Source: an uncultured Eubacterium sp.
GTDB lineage: Bacteria; Bacillota; Clostridia; Oscillospirales; Acutalibacteraceae
NCBI GenBank assembly: GCA_900539325.1
Contig: UQCC01000006.1
Location: 1 to 64,000 of the forward strand
Direction of reading: 5' to 3'
DNA: 64,000 nt
This document shows, piece after piece, positions 50,958-58,398 of the stretch (within the stretch, counting starts at the first letter, position 1; each line of letters starts with the position of its first letter). Both the position numbers and the translations under genes were made by a program. The notes beneath the pieces are model-generated. The model was not told the origin of the DNA and did not search any database. It saw only the letters and a program-made list of their open reading frames with translations.

Positions 50958-53900
50958 ATGAAGTACGGTATCGGATTGGATTGTGGCATTGCATCTGTTG
51001 GATATTGTGTAACAGAGCTGGATTCAAATGATGAGCCTAAAAGAATTGTTCGTCTTGGTTCGAGAATTTTTGACAAAGCCGAAAATCCAAAAGACGGCAG
51101 TTCTCTTGCAAAGCCGAGGAGAGAGGCGAGGGGACTTCGCCGAAGAATAAGACGGCATCAGCACAGGCTTCAACGCATTAGGTATATGCTTGTAAGTGAT
51201 GGAATTGTGACTCAAGAAGAGCTTGACACAATGTTCCAAGGTCAACTGCCCGATATATATGAAATAAGAACAAGGGCTCTTGATGAACCGATAAGTAATG
51301 TTGAGTTTGCAAGAGTGCTTATTAATCTTGCACAAAGAAGAGGTTTTAAGTCAAACAGAAAAGTTGACGAAAACACAAAGGATAAAGAAACAGGCAAACT
51401 CCTCGGTGCCATTGAAAAGAATAGGGAAAACATTGCCAAAAACGGCTACCGTACAGTCGGCGAAATGCTGTATAAGGATGAAAGATATTCAAAGTACAAG
51501 CGTAACAAGGGAGAGGACTATCTCAACACGGTATCTCGTGATATGATTGCCGATGAAATAAAGATGATTTTTTCTGCTCAACGCAGTTTTCGAATGCCTT
51601 TTGCAACGGAGGAAATTGAAGCAAAATACACGGATATAGTTATGTCACAAAGACCGTTTGATTTAGGTCCCGGCGAGGGTAATGAAAAATCTCCGAGTCC
51701 GTATGCAGGCAACCAAATTGAAAAAATGGTTGGCAGATGTACTTTCTTCCCTGAAGAATATCGTGCGGTAAAAGCAAGTTATTCTTTTCAACTTTTTTCG
51801 CTTTTGCAGGGGATAAACAATATCACTTTGGTTGATGACGGAGGCAACGCATTTTCTCTTTCGCAGCAGGAGCGTGATGAATTAAAGGAATATTGCTTTA
51901 AAACAAAGTCGGTTACTTACGCTTCAATAAGGAAGAAACTGAAAATTTCACCTGATTTCAAATTTAAGAATATTACTTATACCGAAAAAGGTGTTGAGGA
52001 GTCGGAGAAAAAGACAAAATTTCAACATCTGAATATTTATCATCAAATGAAAAGCACATTGGGCGATGCTATGAATTCGCTCTCACATGATGAACTTGAT
52101 GAAATCGGCAGAATATTTACATTCTATAAAAACGATACAAAAATCATTGAGGCTCTCGAAAAAACAGATATAGACAAGGGCCTTTATTCTGCACTTTTGA
52201 ATCTTCCGTCATTTAGCAAAACAGGACACATCAGTGTTAAGGCGTGCAAATTGCTTATTCCGTTTTTGGAAGAAGGCAAGGTGTATAACGAGGCTTGCGA
52301 ATGTGCAGGTTTGGATTTCAAGGCACACGGCAATGCCGAAAAGCAAATGTTGCTTCCGCCAAAATCGGATGAACTTGACGACATCGTTAATCCTGTTGTA
52401 AGGCGTGCGGTGTCACAAACCGTTAAGGTTGTAAATGTAATAATCAGAGAAATGGGAGCTTCGCCTACTTATCTTAATATAGAACTTGCACGAGAACTTT
52501 CAAAGAGCAAGAAAGAGCGAGATGAGATTGAGAAAAACTATCTGCTTAACAGAACTAAAAATGAAAAGATAAAGAAAGAGATTGTTGATAATTTTGGTTT
52601 TGAGCCAAAAGGTCAGGACATTGTTAAGCTAAAACTCTATCATGAGCAAGACGGAATTTGCCCTTATTCATTAGAGCCTATTAAATATGACAGATTGTTT
52701 GAGGTTGGATATGTGGATATTGACCATATAATTCCATACAGTGCTTGCTTTGACGACAACTACAATAATAAAGTTTTGACATTTTCTTCTGAAAACAGAC
52801 AAAAGAGAAATCGTGTTCCGCTTGAATATTTGCCTGAAAATAAAAAATCGGATTATCGTGTTTGGGTAAACAGCAATATCCGAAATTACAGAAAAAAGCA
52901 GAATTTGCTTAAGGAGCATTTTACAGAAAAGGACAAAGAGGACTTTAAGCAAAGAAACCTTAATGACACAAAATATTTGAGCAGAGTTCTTTATAATTAC
53001 ATAAATGACAATTTGATTTTTGAGGATTTCGCAAACGGCAAAAAACGACATGTTATTTCTGTTAACGGTGCCGCAACGGCTCTTATGCGTAAATGTTGGG
53101 GCATTGACAAAATCAGAGAAAACGGTGATTTGCACCATGCTGTGGACGCTGCGGTTATTTCTTGCGTAACTCAAGGAATGGTGAACAAAATATCAAAGTA
53201 TTCGTTTGACAGAGAAACAATGTTTGATGTTGATTATCGCACAGGAGAGGTCAAGGAGCGTTTTCCGCTTCCGTATCCGAACTTCAGGAAAGAACTCGAA
53301 GCAAGAAGCGAAATTGAAGATGAAAAGCGACTTAAAAGCGTGTTGTTGTCATTTCCAAATTACAGCTATGACGATGCCGAAAGTGCAAAACCTGCTTTTG
53401 TTTCTCGTATGCCTCGCCGAAAGGTTACGGGTCCGGCTCATAAGGACACAATTCGTTCGGGTAAGGTTGACGGATATAAAATTTCAAAGGTTGAGTTGAC
53501 ATCACTTAAACTCAAAGACGGTGCCATCGAGAATTATTATAATCCCGAAAGTGATACTTTGCTTTACAATGCACTTTTGCAAAGGCTTATTGAGTTTGAC
53601 GGAGATGCAAAACAAGCATTTGCAGAGGAATTCCATAAGCCAAAAGCAGACGGAACACCGGGTCCGATTGTGAAGAAAGTAAAAATCATTGAGCGTACAT
53701 CGTCAAGCGTTAAGGCAAGAAATGAAAACAAACTCGGAATTGCAGATAATGGTTCTATGGTTCGTATAGATGTATTCTATGTCGAAAATGACGGCTATTA
53801 TTTCGTTCCGATTTATGTTGCCGATACTATAAACCCGATGCCTAATTTGGCTTGCGTTCCCGGTGGAAAGCCGTGGAAAGAAATGGATGATAAAGACTTT

Positions 53901-54194
53901 GTGTTCTCATTATATCAAAATGATTTAATTCGTATAACGGCTAAAAAAGATATGAAATTCAGCGTGGTTAATAAAAACAGTACTTTACCTGCAAATAAAT
54001 ATGGAAATGAGTTGCTGTTGTATTATGGTGGAGCGGATATATCTACTGCAAGTATAAATGGAATAACTCACGATAATTCATATAAGTTTAAAAGTTGTGG
54101 TATTAAATCATTGGTTAATATCGAAAAGTTTACTGTTGACCCGCTTGGAAATGTTAACAAGGTGAACAAAGAAAAGCGAATGTATTTTAATTAA
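50958..54194 (+). CDS. cas9: Cas9 endonuclease, type II-C
   Basis: The 1078-residue protein is a compact Cas9 that cuts DNA guided by crRNA and tracrRNA. RuvC-I is at the start (GIGLDCGIASVGY, D8), followed by an arginine-rich bridge helix (about 50-80), a short REC lobe, RuvC-II (NIELARE, E509), HNH (VDIDHIIPYS, H590 with N604 and N613), RuvC-III (HHAVDAAVIS, H727 and D730) and a C-terminal PAM-interacting region. All catalytic residues are present. ATG 50958 follows AAAGGAG; the 44-codon longer frame runs through the tracrRNA and is rejected. It is two bases from cas1. The PAM cannot be read from sequence. Confidence 0.97.
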   Translation: MKYGIGLDCGIASVGYCVTELDSNDEPKRIVRLGSRIFDKAENPKDGSSLAKPRREARGLRRRIRRHQHRLQRIRYMLVSDGIVTQEELDTMFQGQLPDIYEIRTRALDEPISNVEFARVLINLAQRRGFKSNRKVDENTKDKETGKLLGAIEKNRENIAKNGYRTVGEMLYKDERYSKYKRNKGEDYLNTVSRDMIADEIKMIFSAQRSFRMPFATEEIEAKYTDIVMSQRPFDLGPGEGNEKSPSPYAGNQIEKMVGRCTFFPEEYRAVKASYSFQLFSLLQGINNITLVDDGGNAFSLSQQERDELKEYCFKTKSVTYASIRKKLKISPDFKFKNITYTEKGVEESEKKTKFQHLNIYHQMKSTLGDAMNSLSHDELDEIGRIFTFYKNDTKIIEALEKTDIDKGLYSALLNLPSFSKTGHISVKACKLLIPFLEEGKVYNEACECAGLDFKAHGNAEKQMLLPPKSDELDDIVNPVVRRAVSQTVKVVNVIIREMGASPTYLNIELARELSKSKKERDEIEKNYLLNRTKNEKIKKEIVDNFGFEPKGQDIVKLKLYHEQDGICPYSLEPIKYDRLFEVGYVDIDHIIPYSACFDDNYNNKVLTFSSENRQKRNRVPLEYLPENKKSDYRVWVNSNIRNYRKKQNLLKEHFTEKDKEDFKQRNLNDTKYLSRVLYNYINDNLIFEDFANGKKRHVISVNGAATALMRKCWGIDKIRENGDLHHAVDAAVISCVTQGMVNKISKYSFDRETMFDVDYRTGEVKERFPLPYPNFRKELEARSEIEDEKRLKSVLLSFPNYSYDDAESAKPAFVSRMPRRKVTGPAHKDTIRSGKVDGYKISKVELTSLKLKDGAIENYYNPESDTLLYNALLQRLIEFDGDAKQAFAEEFHKPKADGTPGPIVKKVKIIERTSSSVKARNENKLGIADNGSMVRIDVFYVENDGYYFVPIYVADTINPMPNLACVPGGKPWKEMDDKDFVFSLYQNDLIRITAKKDMKFSVVNKNSTLPANKYGNELLLYYGGADISTASINGITHDNSYKFKSCGIKSLVNIEKFTVDPLGNVNKVNKEKRMYFN

Positions 54195-54196
54195 TT

Positions 54197-55096
54197 ATGG
54201 CTTACAGAAATATTTTTATTGCCAACGAAGCGAAATTGAAATTGAAAAATAATCAGTTGATAGTTTTCAATGGCGAGGAACTTTCGTTCCCTATTGAGGA
54301 TATTCGTTCTATCGTGGTTGACAATCCGTATACTTCGCTTACGGGTAAGTTGATTGCAAAACTTGCTGATGACGGAGTTTGTCTGATTATATGCAACGAC
54401 AAGCACATTCCGTCTTGCGAGCTTTTGCCGATTGGTTCATATTGTCGAATGAATAAGCGAATTAATCTTCAATTTTCTCAATCGAAGCCACGGCTGAAAA
54501 AAATTTGGCAAAAAATTGTGCAGGCGAAAATCAACAATCAAGCAAAATGTCTTGAACTTAATGAAATTGACGAGGCGCAAACTCTTTATTCGATTTCAAA
54601 AAATGTTGCATCGGGAGATACAACAAACAGAGAGGGCTATGCCGCAAGGTTATATTTCAAATCGCTTTTTGGTGATGATTTTAAACGAGATGATGAAAAC
54701 AGTATAAACGCCGCGCTTAATTACGGATATGCGATTTTGCGTTCGTTTATTGCCAAAACAATTGTTGCTTATGGGCTTGAGCCGTCACTCGGCATACATC
54801 ACAAAAGCCAGCTTAATCAATTTAATTTGGCAGATGACGTTGTTGAGCCGTATCGACCGATTATTGACAATTTTGTTTATCAAAATTATGTTGAGTGGGG
54901 CGAGGAGTTTTTCACTCCGCAAAAGGCAGAACTTCAACTTTTGCTAAACTGTGCGACCGAAATTGACGGCAACCGTCACAGCGTGGCAAATGCAATAGAA
55001 CTTACAGTTCAAAGTATAATTTTTTCGTTTGAAAATGAAGAAATTGCGTTGAAATTACCGAATTTGATTGATATATCATATTTTAATTATGACTAA
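54197..55096 (+). CDS. cas1: Cas1 spacer integrase
   Basis: The 299-residue protein is a type II Cas1. The N-terminal beta domain begins YRNIFIANEAKLKLKNNQLIV, and the catalytic alpha domain carries E146 in NREGYAARLYF, the histidine in GIHHKSQLNQFNLADD and the glutamate in VVEPYRPIID. With Cas2 it integrates new spacers. It starts two bases after cas9 without a clear ribosome binding site, so it probably depends on translational coupling, and overlaps cas2 by eight bases. Confidence 0.97.
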   Translation: MAYRNIFIANEAKLKLKNNQLIVFNGEELSFPIEDIRSIVVDNPYTSLTGKLIAKLADDGVCLIICNDKHIPSCELLPIGSYCRMNKRINLQFSQSKPRLKKIWQKIVQAKINNQAKCLELNEIDEAQTLYSISKNVASGDTTNREGYAARLYFKSLFGDDFKRDDENSINAALNYGYAILRSFIAKTIVAYGLEPSLGIHHKSQLNQFNLADDVVEPYRPIIDNFVYQNYVEWGEEFFTPQKAELQLLLNCATEIDGNRHSVANAIELTVQSIIFSFENEEIALKLPNLIDISYFNYD

Positions 55097-55409
55097 GTTT
55101 ATGAGGATGATTGTATTCTTTGACCTGCCGGTTACAGAAAAAGCCGCACAAAAGGCGGCAACTAAATTCAGAAATTTTCTTATCAATGATGGCTATTTGA
55201 TGGTTCAGTATTCAGTTTATTCAAGAGTTTGCAATGGATATGATGCGGTTAAAACACATGAAAAACGACTGAAACAGCATTTGCCGCCAAACGGCTCGGT
55301 GCGATTGCTTACGATTACCGAAAAGCAGTACGAATCCATGCAGATTTTGCTCGGCGAATATATTCAATCGGACATTCCCGTTGCATATGAGCAGTTAACT
55401 TTGTTGTAA
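55089..55409 (+). CDS. cas2: Cas2
   Basis: The 106-residue protein has the Cas2 ferredoxin fold: MRMIVFFDLPVTEKAAQKAATKF at the start and VRLLTITEKQYESMQILLGE at the end. It is the dimeric core that holds two Cas1 dimers during spacer integration. ATG 55089 lies within the end of cas1; an in-frame ATG at 55101 is possible, and a longer frame from 55068 is unlikely. No csn2 or cas4 follows, which defines subtype II-C. Confidence 0.95.
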   Translation: MTKFMRMIVFFDLPVTEKAAQKAATKFRNFLINDGYLMVQYSVYSRVCNGYDAVKTHEKRLKQHLPPNGSVRLLTITEKQYESMQILLGEYIQSDIPVAYEQLTLL

Positions 55410-55416
55410 AAAAGAG

Positions 55417-55456
55417 AAAAAGCACAGCAGAACATCAATTCTGTTGTGCTTTTTTA
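55417..55456. terminator. terminator shared by the cas operon and the CRISPR array
   Basis: AAAAAGCACAGCAGAA (55417-55432) pairs with a complementary arm (55439-55455) with one wobble. Both flanks suit termination, so it can end cas mRNA from the left and array transcripts from the right. Confidence 0.82.
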
Positions 55457-55506
55457 TCTCAAATTTTTCTTGAAACGCCCTAATTTACTGCGCCTTTTGT
55501 TCCCAT

Positions 55507-55935
55507 ATTATAACATACCAAGAAAAATTAGGGAACTACAATTATACGAGGCACATACGGCAAAGGTAAAGGATTATAACATACCAAGAAAAATTAGGGA
55601 ACTACAATGCATCGTCGGCTGCGGCTTAGGCTTAATTATTATAACATACCAAGAAAAATTAGGGAACTACAATGTCAAGAACATCGGTTCAAAGGCAAAA
55701 TAATTATAACATACCAAGAAAAATTAGGGAACTACAATGAAAAAAGGATATACTTTTACAGAACTTCAATTATAACATACCAAGAAAAATTAGGGAACTA
55801 CAATTCTGTCGGATTTTTAATAATAACTTATCTTATTATAACATACCAAGAAAAATTAGGGAACTACAATCTTTTTGGTCTACTTTTAGATATAAAAAGA
55901 TTATAACATACCAAGAAAAATTAAGAAACTATAAT
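55507..55935 (-). CRISPR. CRISPR array, 7 repeats and 6 spacers
   Basis: Repeats of 36 bases begin at 55507, 55573, 55638, 55703, 55769, 55835 and 55900. Spacers are 29-30 bases. The first six repeats are identical; the seventh has three transitions in its last 13 bases. Read on the minus strand the repeat starts ATTGTAGTTCCC, as in Neisseria type II-C repeats, and ends TGTTATAAT, an extended -10. Each repeat can therefore start a crRNA inside the next spacer, antisense to the cas genes. Confidence 0.96.
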
Positions 55936-55959
55936 TTTTCTAAATTAATATAAATTTAG

Positions 55960-57150
55960 TCAGGCTTTGGTTTTTGTTGAGAATTTGCCGAGGAGTTTTG
56001 CGCTCAGCAGAAGGATAATCGGGAAGATTGTGGCTACGAGGATGCCGACTTTTAGGTTATCCTTTGCCATTGACGACACGAAGCCGACAAGGCTTGGACC
56101 GGCACTGCATCCGAGGTCGCCGCCGAGTGCAAGCAGTGCAAACATTGCCGTTCCGCCTTTGGTGAGCATTGCCGACGAAATCGAGAATGTTCCCGGCCAC
56201 ATAATTCCCACGCAGAAGCCGCAAATCGAGCAGCCTATCAGCGACAGAGCCGGTATCGGTGAAAGCGATACAACCAAATACGCTCCGATACACACAATGC
56301 AAGAAATCGGAATTAATTTCTTTTGCGAAATTCTATCCCCAAACTTGCCGTAAAGTGCTCGTGATGTGCCCATCAGCAGTGCGAACGAAAGCGGTCCTGC
56401 AAGGTCGCCGACCGTTTTGGAAATTCCCAAGCCCTCTTTCGCAAAAGTTGATACCCATTGAGAAATTGCCTGCTCGCTTGCACCTGAACAAACCATCATT
56501 ATGAACAGAATTATAAATACCTTTGATGTGAACAGTTCTTTTATGCTCATACCTTTTTCGCCCGAATCAATCAGGTTTGCTATTGGTACTTTTGCAAAAA
56601 CAATACCGTTGATTATTGGTAATATTGCCCAAATAATGGCGACAATTCGCCAATTTTCGATGCCGAAAATATTGAAAAACACGGTGCTTAACAGCACGAC
56701 TGCCATGTGTCCCCAGCAGTAGAATGAGTGCAAAAGGCTCATTGCTTTTTCCTTGTTATCGGTTGGGCACGCTTCAACTATCGGGCTGACCAAAACCTCC
56801 AAAATTCCGCCTCCGACTGCGTAAATCATAACCGAAATCAGCAGTCCGACAAACGGACTTGGTAATACAAACGGCAATACGGCAAGGCTTGCCAGACCGA
56901 GTGCCGACAGGAAATGTGCCAAAACCATTGATGTGCGGTAGCCGACCTTGTCGATTGCCTTTGCCGAGAGTAAGTCAACCAAAAGCTGAATTGTGAAATT
57001 GAAAGAAATCAGCAATGTAATTTGCGACAGCGGAATGTCGAATTCTTTTTGAAAAGTAACAAACAGCAACGGTGCAAAATTGTTGACTATTGCCTGAACT
57101 ATGTATGCTAAAAAACAAGCGTTGACGGTTGATTTGAAATTCTGTTTCAT
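55960..57150 (-). CDS. MFS transporter
   Basis: The 396-residue protein has twelve predicted membrane segments and the major facilitator pattern: AYIVQAIVNNFAPLLFVTFQKEF at the first helix and LLSAKAIDKVGYRTSM as the loop 2-3 motif, with a related CSI-type pattern in the second half. The substrate is unknown; sugar or drug efflux are both possible. The start is set at 57150, where AAAGG precedes ATG on the minus strand; the frame extends to 57195 without similarity. It converges with the cas operon and CRISPR array and is unrelated to them. Confidence 0.88.
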   Translation of the reverse strand: MKQNFKSTVNACFLAYIVQAIVNNFAPLLFVTFQKEFDIPLSQITLLISFNFTIQLLVDLLSAKAIDKVGYRTSMVLAHFLSALGLASLAVLPFVLPSPFVGLLISVMIYAVGGGILEVLVSPIVEACPTDNKEKAMSLLHSFYCWGHMAVVLLSTVFFNIFGIENWRIVAIIWAILPIINGIVFAKVPIANLIDSGEKGMSIKELFTSKVFIILFIMMVCSGASEQAISQWVSTFAKEGLGISKTVGDLAGPLSFALLMGTSRALYGKFGDRISQKKLIPISCIVCIGAYLVVSLSPIPALSLIGCSICGFCVGIMWPGTFSISSAMLTKGGTAMFALLALGGDLGCSAGPSLVGFVSSMAKDNLKVGILVATIFPIILLLSAKLLGKFSTKTKA

Positions 57151-57320
57151 ATTTTTACCTTTTTTAAAAAAATAATGCGTGAATTTGTCATACACACATC
57201 AATTCTATTATATCATAAAAAAGGAATTTTACAATACTTTTATTAGTTCGCAATACAGGGTATAATGATTATAGGGAGGAAAGATATTTCTCTCACTATT
57301 GTTCGAATGGAGGCATAAGT

Positions 57321-57869
57321 ATGATTAACATTACAGCAAGAGGCTTCGATTTGAAGCAGGGCGCAAAAGACGGCATTGAAAAGGAACTCAAGAGAATTGA
57401 AAGAATGCTGCCGGATAACGCAACATTTGATGTTACGCTCAGCAAGGAGCGTGGAGAATACGAATGTGATATTACGGTGAAAAATGTCGGCTCATTCATC
57501 AGAGGTGAAGCAAGAGCAGACCGCATTGAGCCGGTTGTTGATATGGCGGTTGATGATTTGAAGCGTAAGCTTCGCAAACTCAAGACCTTCTTTGTTGACA
57601 AAAAACGCAAAGGCGGAATTGATGAAATCGCAACTGCATTTGATCATTTGGATGAAGATGTTACAATGGACGATTTCGACCAAGTTTATTACGATTCGGT
57701 CGATGTCAACAGAGTTAAGCACATCACACCAAACACAATGACGGACGATGAAGCAATCGTTCAGATGGAAATGCTCGGACACACATTCTTTGTGTATATC
57801 GGCATTGACGGCGAAACAAAGATAGTTTACAAGCGTAAAAACGGTTACGGCGTTCTCGTTTGTGACTGA
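57321..57869 (+). CDS. hpf: ribosome hibernation promoting factor, long form
   Basis: The 182-residue protein has the N-terminal HPF/RaiA domain (INITARGFDLKQGAKDGIEKELKRIERMLP), which binds the 30S subunit, a flexible linker, and the C-terminal dimerisation domain (MTDDEAIVQMEMLGHTFFVYI and VYKRKNGYGV), which pairs 70S ribosomes into 100S particles. The long form is usual in Firmicutes. GGAGG precedes the ATG, and a TATAAT at about 57265 suggests its own promoter. It is monocistronic, with a terminator facing the next gene. Confidence 0.96.
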   Translation: MINITARGFDLKQGAKDGIEKELKRIERMLPDNATFDVTLSKERGEYECDITVKNVGSFIRGEARADRIEPVVDMAVDDLKRKLRKLKTFFVDKKRKGGIDEIATAFDHLDEDVTMDDFDQVYYDSVDVNRVKHITPNTMTDDEAIVQMEMLGHTFFVYIGIDGETKIVYKRKNGYGVLVCD

Positions 57870-57886
57870 TTCATAATGATTAACTT

Positions 57887-57921
57887 AAAAAATACGATGT
57901 CCGTGAGGGCATCGTATTTTT
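57887..57921. terminator. bidirectional terminator after hpf
   Basis: AAAAAATACGATG and CATCGTATTTTT form a 12-bp stem between two convergent genes. Confidence 0.85.
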
Positions 57922-57931
57922 GTTTGCGTGT

Positions 57932-58273
57932 TTACTTTGAAATGATGAGTTTGAGGACTTCCTGTGCGGCGGAGCAGGCAGGGCAATCGCAGAATTTTTC
58001 GCCTTTTGCCTTAAGCTCTTTTGCGTGCGCAAGGAATTCCTTTGCGGTTTCTTCGTCGAATTTTTGTGAAGCCATAAATTCAACCATTGCGTCAACGGGG
58101 AGGATGTCTGCCTTGATTTCATCAACAAGTTCTCTGAACTTTTTGTCCTCTCTTGTTGTGCCGACTGCAACGAGGTATTCCTCGGCTTTTTCTTTGAGTT
58201 CCTGACAGCAGTACGGTGCAGAAATCATCTCTCTTATTTTGTCGATAATTTGATATTTAAGCTCGTGTGTCAT
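57932..58273 (-). CDS. small helical protein with CDCPAC motif, unknown function
   Basis: The 113-residue protein is mostly helical and charged. Cysteines occur as a CC pair near residue 22 and as CDCPAC near residue 97, so metal or thiol chemistry is possible. A good ribosome binding site (AGGAG) lies before ATG on the minus strand. From memory, relatives in Firmicutes carry the automatic label Hsp90-like chaperone, but nothing of the Hsp90 fold is present. It ends at the terminator shared with hpf. The function is unknown. Confidence 0.6.
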   Translation of the reverse strand: MTHELKYQIIDKIREMISAPYCCQELKEKAEEYLVAVGTTREDKKFRELVDEIKADILPVDAMVEFMASQKFDEETAKEFLAHAKELKAKGEKFCDCPACSAAQEVLKLIISK

Positions 58274-58335
58274 AACGATTACTCCTTTTATACTTTATAT
58301 TATAATTGTAACATTACATTTATCGGTTGTAAAGG

Positions 58336-58364
58336 TTGAAAATCATTTTTTACTTTGGTATAAT
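58336..58364 (+). promoter_or_regulatory. promoter of the GH95-like gene
   Basis: TTGAAA (58336-58341), 17 bases, TATAAT (58359-58364). It lies inside the longest reading frame, which supports the downstream start at 58399. Confidence 0.75.
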
Positions 58365-58398
58365 GAAATATAAACAATATGAAAATGGGGTTGCTGTG

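Noticed and set aside
55543..55899. Spacers matching other parts of the window
   Set aside because: No match was noticed by eye, but this was not an exhaustive comparison, so self-targeting is neither claimed nor excluded.
55446..55906. ORFs of 85 and 99 codons across the CRISPR array
   Set aside because: Their repeated YNIPRKIRELQ-type pattern is just the translated CRISPR repeat.
55507..55935. Plus-strand transcription of the array, in line with the cas genes
   Set aside because: Only minus-strand crRNA can pair with the tracrRNA, and the promoter element in the repeats points that way.
57932..58273. Hsp90-type chaperone
   Set aside because: A protein of 113 residues without any GHKL motif cannot be Hsp90; the true Hsp90 is at 2774-4657.
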